This document shows positions 45,801 to 55,311 of a stretch of DNA of 64,000 nucleotides, one piece after another. Position 1 is the first letter of the stretch. Every line of letters starts with the position of its first letter. The position numbers and the translations under genes are program-made. This stretch comes from Anaeramoeba ignava. Taxonomy: Eukaryota > Metamonada > Anaeramoebidae. The stretch lies in contig JAPDFW010000114.1 of NCBI GenBank assembly GCA_028826165.1, positions 966,942 to 1,030,941 of the forward strand, read 5' to 3'. Below the pieces are notes generated by a model, which was given only the letters and a program-made list of their open reading frames with translations, had not been told where the DNA came from and ran no database searches.

Positions 45801-47188
45801 TCAAAATCAATATTAAAATCAAAATCAAAATCAAAATCAATATAAAAATCAATATTAAAATCAAAATTAAAATCAAAATCAAAATCAAAATTAAAATCAA
45901 AATAAATCAAAATCAAATTCAAAATCAAAATTAAAATCAAAATCAATATTAAAATCAAAATCAAAATTAAAATCAAAATCAAAATATAAATTAAAGGAAG
46001 CTGCTTTAAGAACAGCTTATGAAATTGAAACAGGAGAAATATTTCCAAAATTAACTTTCCAAGAAATAAGAGGATTGGAAAAATTCAAATTAGGAGAAGT
46101 AACTATCAAAAACAAAGAATTACAAGTAGGAGTTCTGAACAGTGGAGCAGCAATTCATGATTTCATTCATAAATTCAAAAAAGGAGATCTTCAAACGGCA
46201 AAAAATGAAAAAATATCAAATTTGATATTTGTAGAATTTATGGCATGCCCAGGAGGATGTATAGGAGGAGGAGGACAACCAAGATCCAGCATAAACATTC
46301 TACCACAAAGAATAGAAGCAGTTTATAACAACGAATTTTCATTACCTTTTCGAAAATCGCATGATAATGAGAAAATCAAGGAACTTTATTCAGAATTTTT
46401 AAAAGAACCTTTATCTGAAAAATCAGAAGAATTACTCCACACAAGATACAAACCAAACCAGCGTCATGAAGAAGCAGAGGTTCATAAATCAACTGATACT
46501 TTAAGTATTTTCCAAGAAGGTCTCATTCCCAAAAATTCAGTTCTTGTTTTATTTGGTTCACAAACAGGAACTGCAGAGTTGGCTGCTATTAAAATCACTC
46601 AAAATTTATTGAAGGCAAAAATCAAAGCTAGACTTGTTGAAATGAATCATTATAAAGTCGGCAATTTGATTTCTGAATTGTTTGTTATTTTTGTTACTTC
46701 CACTTTTTGGGAAGGTTCTTTTCCAGAAAATGCAATCGAGTTTTGGAATGATTTGCAAAAATTAACTACTCGTTTAAGAAAATTGAGATTTGCAATATTT
46801 GGTTTAGGAAATTCAACATATGCTCATTTTAATCATGCTGGTCAATTACTTCAATCTCAAATGCAAAAGCTTGGTGCAATAGAAATGCATGATTTTGGAC
46901 GAGGAGATTGTGAAGCTGTAGAAGGGTAAACAGATATTTTTCGATTAAATATCAAATTTTGAATTTTGAATTTTGAATATTAAATATTAAATATTGAATT
47001 GAATTAAATATTGAATTGTAAATTGAATATTAAATTGAATATTGAATTGTAAATTGAATATTAAATTAAATTAAATTTTGATTTCATTTTTATTTTAATT
47101 TAGGTATTTAACTGAATTAAAACCTTGGATTGAAACTCTTGTAAAAGTTTTACATAAAAATATTCCAAAAGATATGAGAGTTAATTGA
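39868..47188 (+). CDS. WD40 propeller - [FeFe]-hydrogenase - flavodoxin fusion
   Basis: Nine exons: 39868-39918, 40072-40194, 42655-43023, 43084-43183, 43257-43285, 43350-44744, 44920-45264, 45997-46925 and 47104-47188. They sum to 1141 codons plus stop with consistent phases. Residues about 20-346 hold about eight WD-like units (for example LFTGSADKTVFSWDIR, MITSSLDNTIRLW). The frame then runs straight on, within exon 6, into a [2Fe-2S] domain (CYHPRLHPLSTCKCC), two [4Fe-4S] motifs (CIDCARCAQVC and CIACGQCSVFC) and the H domain. The three H-cluster signatures are TSCCPAW (about 677), MPCTAKKQE (about 733) and EFMACPGGCIGGGGQP (about 884). A flavodoxin domain with the FMN loop FGSQTGTAE starts near 984. 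The enzyme should interconvert protons and H2, with electrons entering via flavin or ferredoxin. The His-Cys3 cluster site of long hydrogenases is not visible. No targeting peptide is seen, suggesting cytosol. Confidence 0.9.
40195..42654 (+). repeat. GATTTAATTTAA repeat filling a 2.46-kb intron
   Basis: Intron 2 of the hydrogenase fusion, GTAAAT to TTAG, is built from TTTAA and GATTT units with a recurrent AAATATTTGGATTTGATTT block. It is the longest intron in the window. No internal gene is visible. Confidence 0.9.
45265..45996 (+). repeat. AAAATC repeat filling a 732-nt intron
   Basis: Intron 7 of the hydrogenase fusion, GTAAAT to TTAAAG, is nearly pure AAAATC with sparse AATATC and AAATTA variants. 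Long minus-strand Ile/Leu and Asp/Phe frames here are repeat artefacts. Confidence 0.92.
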
Positions 47189-47617
47189 ATTGTTCTTTTC
47201 AAACTGTTTTTTTTTTTTCAAAATACAAAAAAAAGAACCAAAAAAAAAATTATTTTTTTTGATTGATCAAATTTGTTTTAATTTTTCTTTTAATTTTTAC
47301 TTCTATTCTTTCTCTTTTAATCTTTCTCTTTTTATAATTTGATTTTTTTTAATTTGATTTTTTTAAAAAGTTTTGCCAGAAAAAAATAAAAAAGAAAATT
47401 TAAAAAAAGATCTTTTTATTTTGAATATTTTAAAATAGAAAATTTGTTTAAAATTTAAACTTCTTCTTCTTTTTTTTATTTATTTTTTTATTTCAAAAAT
47501 TTTTTTTTTAATTTTGTTTTTCATTTTTCATTTTTCATTTTCTTTCTTTGAAATTTTTTTCGTTTTTTTTTTTTCTTTTATATAATAAAAAAAACAAATT
47601 ATTTTACTTAAATTTAA
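47189..47617. other. Intergenic region between hydrogenase and Ras
   Basis: 429 bp of T-rich sequence. It contains a TTTTTCATTTTTCATTTTTCATTTTC run at 47518-47543 that is the probable upstream element of the Ras gene. No reading frame is supported. Confidence 0.6.
47518..47545 (+). promoter_or_regulatory. Tandem TTTTTCA motif before Ras
   Basis: Three TTTTTCA units 75-100 bp before the ATG at 47618. The same word and orientation occur before other genes; promoter role inferred. Confidence 0.4.
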
Positions 47618-49625
47618 ATGGAAGATAATTGTAGAATTGTTATTCTTGGAGCTGGATCAGGTATTTTTTAAATAAAAATAAAAATAAAAATAAAAACAAT
47701 TTTCGATTTTTTATTTATTCAAAAATTTCAATTAAAATTTAATTATTAATTTATTTTTTAATTTGATCTCTTTTCTCTCTTTTTATTTAGTTGGAAAATC
47801 TTGTTTAACTCTTAGATATTTACAGAATAAATTTATTACAGATTACGACCCAACAATTGGTAATTATTTTAAAAAGTTTTAATAAAAAAAAAAAAAAAAA
47901 AGAGAAAAAAAGAGAGAAAATGGTTTTTTTTCTTTTAAAAAATTTTCAACAAAAAAAAAACAATAAAATTTGTTTACTTTTTAAATTCAATTTTTAAATT
48001 CAATTTTTAAATTCAATATTCAATTCAATATTCAATTCAATATTCAATATTCAATTCAATATTTAATATTTAATTCAATTCAATTCAATTTAATATTTAA
48101 TTTAATATTTAATTTAATATTTAATATTCAATTCAATATTTAATTCAATTCAATTCAATATTCAATTCAATATTTAATATTTAATTCAATATTCAATTCA
48201 ATTCAATATTTAATTCAATATTTAATTCAATTCAATATTTAATTCAATATTCAATTCAATATTCAATTCAATATTCAATTCAATATTTAATTCAATATTC
48301 AATATTCAATTCAATTCAATATTTAATATTTAATATTTAATATTTAATATTCAATTCAATATTCAATATTCAATTCAATTTAATATTTAATATTTAATAT
48401 TTAATTCAATTGAATTCAATATTTAATTCAATATTTAATATTTAATTCAATATTTAATATTTAATTCAATATTTAATTCAATTCAATATTTAATATTTAA
48501 TTCAATATTTAATTCAATTCAATTCAATATTCAATTCAATATTTAATTCAATTTGAATTCAATATTTAATTCAATAATTCAATATTTAATATTTAATTCA
48601 ATATTTAATTTAATTCAATATTTAATATTTAATTCAATATCTAATATTCAATATTCAATTCAATATTCAATTCAATATTTAATTTAATTCAATTCAATTC
48701 AATATTCAATTCAATTCAATATTTAATATTCAATTCAATTTAATATTCAATTCAATACAATTCAATATTTAATATTTAATTCAATATTTAATTCAATATT
48801 CAATTCAATATTCAATTCAATATTCAATTAAAATTCAAAATTAAAATTCAAAATTAAAATTAAAATTAAAATTTAAAAATTATAAAATTATAGAGGAAAA
48901 TTATCGAAAAATGGTTATTGTTGATGGAAAACCAATGTTACTTGAAATTCTTGATACAGCAGGTCAAGATGAATATCGTTCAATTAGAGATAAAGTAAAT
49001 TTCTTTTCTTATTTTATTTTAAAGAAAAGAAAATAAAAACAATTTAGATTTTAATTGAATAAAAATTTATAAATTAAAAAGTATTTTAGATCAGGAGATG
49101 GATTTCTAATTGTATATAGTATAACATCACCACAAAGTTTTACTGAAGCATCGTCTTTTCATGAGTCTTTAATAAGAATTAAAGGAGAAAAAACACCAAC
49201 AATAACTATTGGAAATAAATCTGGTTTGTTTTAAATTTTTTGCAAATTTAAATTCAAATTCAAATTATTTATTTTTTATTTTTATTATTATTTTTTAGAT
49301 TTAGAAACACAACGTCAAATTTCGCAAAAAGAAGGTCAAGAATTAGCAAAAAAATCAAATTCCGTTTTAATAGAAACGTAAATTAAAAAAAAATTTTTTT
49401 CTTTTTATATTTTTGTTCCACTTTTTTATTGAAAAAAAAAATTTTTTTCTTTCCGTTTTTTTTTTTAGATCTGCAAAAACAGGTCAAAATGTAAGTCAAT
49501 GTTTTGAAGATATTGCAAGAAAAGTTCGAGATTGGAAACAAGCTCTAAAAGCTAAAAGCAATGAAAATCAATCAAAAACTTCTAATACTTTAAAAAAAAA
49601 GAAAAGAAGATGTCAATTAATTTAA
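47618..49625 (+). CDS. Ras-family small GTPase
   Basis: Six exons: 47618-47660, 47791-47859, 48894-48994, 49082-49223, 49299-49377 and 49469-49625, total 196 residues with all phases matching. Motifs: P-loop GAGSVGKS, switch I/effector DYDPTIEENYRK, switch [17 protein letters not shown], base-binding NKSD, and ETSAKTGQ (G5). It ends [10 protein letters not shown], a polybasic stretch and CaaX box, so prenylation and plasma-membrane attachment are expected. The effector loop is Ras/Rap type, not Rab or Rho. Gly at the Ras-12 equivalent and Gln in DTAGQ are present, so it should be a normal, GAP-sensitive switch. Ser replaces the usual Gly after the second P-loop Gly. The third exon begins after a 1034-nt repeat intron, and the fourth uses the acceptor AAAAAG just before TATTTTAG. 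Confidence 0.93.
47860..48893 (+). repeat. TTCAATATT repeat filling Ras intron 2
   Basis: A 1034-nt intron, GTAATT to TATAG, filled from about 47980 with TTCAATATT and TTTAATATT units. Other Ras introns are 75-130 nt. Confidence 0.9.
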
Positions 49626-50957
49626 ATCAAGAAAAGAAAAGAAAAAAAAATATTTTTTTTACTTTTTCCATTTTTTTTTTGGAAGTTGATTTTATTGAAG
49701 AAAATGGGGAAAATTGTTTTGTTCTTCTTTTTTTTTTCTTTCTTTTTTTTCTTTTTGATTCAAAAAATTTTTCATTTCAATGTTTTCTTTTGAAAAATAA
49801 AAGAAATTCAAAAAGAAAAAAAAAAAGGAAATATTTTATTAATGAAGAATCTTTTAAAAATTAATTTTTAAAAACAAAATTTAAACAGAAAAAGAAAAGA
49901 GAATTAATTAAAAAGAAATTTGTAAATTTGAATTTTGAATTTTGGTTTTGAATTTAAATTTGAATTTGATTTTGAATTTGAATTTGATTTTGAATTTGAA
50001 TTGATTTTGGATTTAAATTTGAATTTAAATTTGAATTTGAATTTGAATTGATTTTAAATTTGATTTGAATTTGAATTTTAATTTAAATTTGAATTTGAAT
50101 TTATATTTTAATTTGAATTTGAATTTAATTTTGATTTTGAATTTTGAATTTTGAATTTAATTTTAAATTTTGAATTGAATTTGAATTTGAATTTGAATTT
50201 GATTTTGATTTTGAATTTGATTTTGAATTTTGAATTTGAATTTGAATTTGAATTTTGAATTTGAATTTAAATTTGAATTTGATTTTGATTTTGAATTTTG
50301 AATTTGAATTTGATTTTGAATTTGATTTTGAATTTGAATTTAAATTTGGAATTTATATTTGAATTTGAATTTGAATTTGAATTTATATTTGAATTTGAAT
50401 TTAATTTTGAATTTGAATTTGAATTTGAATTTGAATTTAAAATTTGAATTTGTATTTAAATTTGAATTTGAATTTGATTTTGAATTTGAATTTAATTTTG
50501 AATTTGAATTTAAATTTGATTTTGAATTTATATTTGAATTTGAATTTGAATTTAATTTTGAATTTGAATTTGAATTTGAATTTGAATTTGGATTTGAATT
50601 TGAATTTGAATTTGAATTTGAATTGAATTTAAAATTGAATTTGAATTTGAATTTGAATTTGAATTTGAATTTGAATTTGGATTTGATTTTGATTTTGAAT
50701 TTGAATTTGAATTTAATTTTGAATTTGAATTTGAATTTAATTTTGATTTTGATTTTGATTTGAAATTGATTTTGATTTGAATTTAAATTTGAATTTGATT
50801 TTGAATTTGAATTTGAATTTGAATTTGTATTTGAATTGAATTTAAAATTTGAATTTGAATCTGAATTTGAATTTGAATTTAAATTTGAATTTGAATTTAA
50901 TTTTGAAATTGATTTTGAAATTGAATTTGAATTTAAATTTGAATTTGAATTTTGAAT
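49626..50957. repeat. GAATTT simple repeat
   Basis: After a short T-rich 3' flank of Ras, 49920-50957 is nearly pure GAATTT (hexamer) with GATTTT and AAATTT variants. No real gene; the Asn/Leu frames on the plus strand are repeat translation. Confidence 0.9.
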
Positions 50958-50962
50958 GGGGG

Positions 50963-51162
50963 GTTAATAAATTTTAACACGATAATAAGAAAATTATTAT
51001 TTTCTAAAAATTTTTTTTAAAATCTTTTTTTTTCGAGTGATAACGAGAAAAAAAATTTTGTTTTTTTCACGAGCGGAGTGTAACGACGCGAGTGAAAAAA
51101 TATTTTTGAAAAAAAAATTTGAAGAAAATAATAATTTTCGAATTCGTGTTGAATTTATTAAC
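50963..51162. mobile_element. Imperfect inverted repeat (foldback, MITE-like)
   Basis: The left arm starts GTTAATAAATTTTAACACG after a run of six G, and the right arm ends CGTGTTGAATTTATTAAC. Between them the arms continue to pair (GAAAATTATTATTTTC on both) toward a centre near 51065 that holds unusually GC-rich words (CGAGTGATAACGAG, CACGAGCGGAGTG, CGACGCGAGTG). The whole is about 200 bp and has no open frame. The base composition contrasts sharply with the GAATTT repeats on either side. A non-autonomous element or structural locus is possible; nothing identifies a transposase family. Confidence 0.55.
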
Positions 51163-51330
51163 TTTAATGAACTTGAAACCCAAAAAGTTGGGAAAAATGA
51201 TGAAAGAAAAGCAAAAAATTTTGAATGAAAAAAAGAAGAAATTTATGAATTTTAGGAATTAGGGAAAATTTTTTCTCAATTTTTTAAGAAATTTGGGTCG
51301 AATTTTGACGAATTTTGACGAATTTTTTGA

Positions 51331-51447
51331 TTCCACAGAAGAATAATTTTTATTATTATTCTGTGAACTTAAAAAAAAGAGTTTTTAAAAGAGATTCCCA
51401 TTCAAAATTTACAGAATAATAACAAAATTATTCTTCTGTAAATTTTT
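51331..51447. repeat. Two related palindromes
   Basis: 51331-51366 is an imperfect palindrome (CACAGAAGAATAAT ... ATTATTATTCTGTG). 51404-51447 is a second (AAATTTACAGAATAATAA ... ATTATTCTTCTGTAAATTT). Both share the core CAGAAGAATAAT, so they are copies of one motif. They sit just right of the 200-bp foldback and left of the returning GAATTT repeat. Confidence 0.6.
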
Positions 51448-51639
51448 GAGCTATGTTCATTAATTTAAATTTGTATTTAAATTTGAATTTGAAATTGAAT
51501 TTGAATTTGAATTTAATTTTGAATTTGATTTTGAATTTGAATTTGAATTTGAATTTGTATTTGAAATTGAAATTAAATTTGAATTTTGAATTTTGAATTT
51601 GAATTTAAATTTGCATTCTGTTTAAATTATTTTAACAAA
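51448..51639. repeat. GAATTT repeat, right block
   Basis: The GAATTT hexamer repeat resumes to the right of the palindromes, up to the stop of the PH-domain gene. Its presence on both sides indicates that the 50958-51447 segment interrupts one repeat tract. Confidence 0.7.
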
Positions 51640-53851
51640 TTAAAAATTAAAATTAAATGGATCTTCATTCTTTTCTAAACAATTTTTTGTTAAAGATTTC
51701 AAAAAAGCAACCCAAAAATTTTTTTCTTGAATAGAAGAAGCAACAAAATCACCACCTCTATCTTTTGAGATAATAGAAAAAGAAAGTTCACGATTAAAAG
51801 ATTTAGATTTAGCAGCTTTTTTCATAATTAAAGTTTCAACACCATCAATAATTTGTTGAATATTTGAAACTGATATTTTTTTCATTTTTTTACCAACAAT
51901 TTTTGGACGTGACCAAAAAACAGTCTTTCCTTCATTGCCAATCCAAAATTTACGTTGATGAATTTTTCCATTTGGTCTAACCTTATTCATCAATACGCCT
52001 TTGGTAACGAATTTCTTAATCTCAAGAAGATATTCATGTTCATTCCACATTATTTGTTCAAGTGAATTTGATTTTTCATCGTTTGAATTAGTTTGTAGAA
52101 AAGCTTGAAAGGCTTCTCTGACTTGTGTGCCGAAGACATGATTTGTCTCCGAAAGATTTTGGAATAATTGATGCAAACGCATTTTTTCCTGTGAGGTTAG
52201 AATTGGTGGTTCTGTTGGGGCTGCAGGAAGTTTTATTGTGTATTTTTTGATTTTTTTTAATTTAATAAATGGTTCTTCTTTTGTATTTGAATTTGTATTT
52301 GAATCGATATTTATATTTGTATTGTTTTGTTCATTGTTTTCTTGATTTGGTAATTCAATATTTTGTGATAATCTTGATTTTCGTTTTTTTTGTTGTAATA
52401 ATGTCAACCATTGTTGTGTTTCTGTTGAATCTTGAAAAAGAACTATTGATTCTCCTGTTGGAATTAATTCAAGTTTGATTCCTGATGTGTGATCTAATAA
52501 TTCGAATAATGAGAATTTTTTAAGAGTTGATAATTCGATTGATTTATCTGGAAAAGTTTCCTTTTAAATTTTTTAATTTTTTAATTTGAATTTTGATTTG
52601 ATTTTTGAATTTAATTTTAATTTGAATTTTGATTTAATTTTGAATTTTGAATTTGATTTTGAATTTGAATTTTTATTTTGAATTTGAATTTGAATTTTAA
52701 TTTGAATTTGATTTTGAATTTAATTTTGATATTGATTTTGATTTTGATTTTAATTTTGATTTTGAATTTAATTTTGATTTTGATTTGATTTTGAATTTAA
52801 TTTTGATTTTGAATTTAATTTTAATTTTGGTTTTAATTTTAATTTTAATTTTAATTTTAATTTTGATTTTAATTTTGATTTTAATTTTGATTTTGAATTT
52901 TGATTTTTGATTTAATTTGAATTTGATTTTGATTTTGAATTTTAATTTTGATTTGATTTTGAATTGAAATTGATTTTGAATTTGATATTGATTTTGAAAT
53001 TGAATTTGAAATTGAATTTGATTTTGATTTTCAATTTGATTTTGATTTTAATTTTGATTTGAAATTGAATTTGAATTAGATTTTGATTTTGATTTTGAAT
53101 TTGAATTTTGAATTTTGTAATAAATAAGATACTAAATTAGAATTCTCATAAAATTGTAAAAATTGAGTGTGTTGTTGAGTATCTTCAACAAAAACTAAAA
53201 GAAAAATATCAACAGATTGTGAAGAATGCATTTTCAAAATTTTCAATAAACGAACATTAGAAACTAACAAAACTTTAAGATTTGAATTTAATTTTTCAAT
53301 TTGAGATTGAATAACTTGAATATCCTAATTAAAAAATAATTCGAATTTTGAATTTGAATTTTAAAAAAAAAATTTAAATTGAAAAAAAAGAGAAAAAATT
53401 TTTTTTGATGAAAATTTTGTGAATAATTTCAAAGAGAAAAATTAAATTTGAGTTTAAATACTGGTTTATCTTTCATTGATGTCATAATTTGAATCCAATT
53501 TTCAAGATATTTTTTGGATTCAAATTTGATAAAAATTGGGTTTTTTGATTCAATTAAAAGTTCAATAACAAAAAAATCTTGATTTTCATGTGGAATTAAT
53601 TTAGACTGTTTTATTTGAATTTCTCCTAATAATTTTTTATTCTGGAAAATAAAGGTTAAATTTCTTTTTCTATTTTTTTTTAATCTTTTTTTTTTCTTGA
53701 TTATTTGTTTTCAAACCTTTTTATTAAAATATTGTAAACTTTTTTCTGTTAAAACAAAATAATATGATTTCCAATGACTTTTTTTATTTGAAATTTGTGT
53801 TAATTTTGGGTTTTGTAATTCTAAAACTGCTTCAATTAAAATTTTAGACAT
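51640..53851 (-). CDS. PH-domain protein with multiple PH-like units
   Basis: Four exons on the minus strand, 53851-53717, 53641-53462, 53324-53133 and 52560-51640, all phase 0, encode 475 residues. A PH domain spans exons 1-2 (HWKSYYFVLTEKSLQYFNKK, then a basic strand pair and a final W-I-Q-I-M helix, about residues 3-105). A second PH-like half follows across exons 3-4, ending with FQDSTETQQWLTLLQ. A third, clearer PH fold is at the C-terminus (GVLMNKVRPNGKIHQRKFWIG to FWVAFLKSL, about residues 355-465). Between them is an Asn/Gln low-complexity spacer and a helical segment. PH domains bind phosphoinositides or proteins at membranes; the ligand cannot be predicted here. Intron 3 is a 572-nt repeat of GATTTT and GAATTT. 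Confidence 0.75.
52561..53132 (-). repeat. TTTTGATTTTGAATTT repeat filling PH-gene intron 3
   Basis: A 572-nt intron of GATTTT, AATTTT and GAATTT units on the plus strand. No other content is visible. Confidence 0.85.
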
Positions 53852-53886
53852 AAAAAGATCACAAAATTAAAAAGATTAAAGATAAA

Positions 53887-53915
53887 AAAATGAAAAAAAA
53901 AAATGAAAAAAATAA
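53887..53915 (-). promoter_or_regulatory. TTTTTTCATTTTTTT motif upstream of the PH gene
   Basis: Minus-strand TTTTTTCATTTTTTTTTTTCATTTTTT stands 35-65 bp before the ATG at 53851. Same upstream word as elsewhere. Confidence 0.35.
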
Positions 53916-54104
53916 TTTTTTTTAAAATTTAAAATTATTTTTTATTCCACTTTTTTTGTTTATTTTTATTTAGATTTTGTTTTGAAAGTTAAAAAAAAAA
54001 GTAAACAATTTGATTAATTTACTTTGAAATAAAAAGGAAAAAACAAATGATATCTTTTTTATAAAAAAGAAGAAAAAAGGAATTGAAATTGAAATTAATT
54101 TTGG

Positions 54105-55290
54105 AATTAAAATTAAATTAGTTTTAAATTGGTTTTAAATTGGTTTTAAATTGATTTTAAATTGGTTTTAAATTGATTTTAAATTGATTTTAAATTGATT
54201 TTAAATTGGTTTTAAATTGATTTTAAATTGATTTTAAATTGATTTTAAATTGGTTTTAAATTGATTTTAAATTTGGTTTTAAATTGGGTTTTAAATTAAT
54301 TTTAAATTAATTTTAAATTGGGTTTTAAATTGGTTTTAAATTGGTTTTAAATTGGTTTTAAATTGGTTTTAAATTAATTTTAAATTGGGTTTTAAATTGG
54401 TTTTAAATTGGGTTTTAAATTAGATTTAAATTGGGTTTTAAATTGGATTTAAATTGGATTTAAATTGGTTTTTAAATTGGTTTTAAATTGATTTTAAACT
54501 GGTATTAAATTGGGTTTTAAATTGGTTTTAAATTGGTTTTAAATTGGTTTTAAATTGGATTTAATTTGGTTTTAAATTGGGTTTTAAATTGGGTTTTAAA
54601 TTAATTTTAAATTGGTTTTAAATTGGGTTTTAAATTGGTTTTAAATTGGGTTTTAAATTGATTTTAAACTGGTATTAAATTGGTTTTAAATTGGTTTTAA
54701 ATTGATTTTAAATTGGTTTTAAATTGGTTTTAAATTGGGTTTTAAATTGGGTTTTAAATTGGTTTTAAATTGATTTTAAATTGGGTTTTAAATTGATTTT
54801 AAATTAGTTTTAAATTGATTTTAAATTGGATTTTAAATTGATTTTAAATTGGGTTTTAAATTGGTTTTAAATTGGATTTAAATTGGATTTAAATTGGTTT
54901 TAAATTGATTTTAAATTGGGTTTTAAATTGGTTTTAAATTGGTTTTAAATTGGTTTTAAATTGGGTTTAAATTGGTTTTAAATTGGATTTTAAATTGGGT
55001 TTTAAATTGATTTTAAATTGGTTTTAAATTGGGTTTTAAATTGATTTTAAATTGGTTTTAAATTGGTTTTAAATTGGATTTTAAATTGGTTTTAAATTGG
55101 GTTTTAAATTGGGTTTTAAATTAATTTTAAATTGGGTTTTAAATTAATTTTAAATTGGGTTTTAATTTGGTTTTAAATTAATTTTAAAGGTTTTAAAGGT
55201 TTTAAAGGTTTTAAAGGTTTTAAATGTTTTAAAGGTTTTTAAAAAGGTTTTTAAAAAGGTTTTTAAAAAGGTTTTTAAAAAGGTTGTAAA
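54105..55290. repeat. GGTTTTAAATT minisatellite
   Basis: About 1.1 kb of 11-12 bp units (TTGGTTTTAAA, TTGATTTTAAA, TTGGGTTTTAAA) ending in a shorter AAAGGTTTT variant at 55180-55270. It is the most G-containing repeat in the window and lies at the 3' end of the DOCK gene. Confidence 0.92.
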
Positions 55291-55311
55291 TGTTGTAAAA
55301 GTTAAATAAAA

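Noticed and set aside
45238-46048. Long minus-strand frames of Ile/Leu and Asp/Phe repeats
   Set aside because: They are translations of the AAAATC repeat inside a hydrogenase intron; no non-repeat sequence is present.
49610-49864. 84-codon frame overlapping the Ras 3' end
   Set aside because: It is out of frame with Ras, mostly Phe/Lys from T and A runs, and has no family resemblance.
50359-50763. Plus-strand Asn/Leu and Glu/Phe frames
   Set aside because: Translation of the GAATTT repeat.
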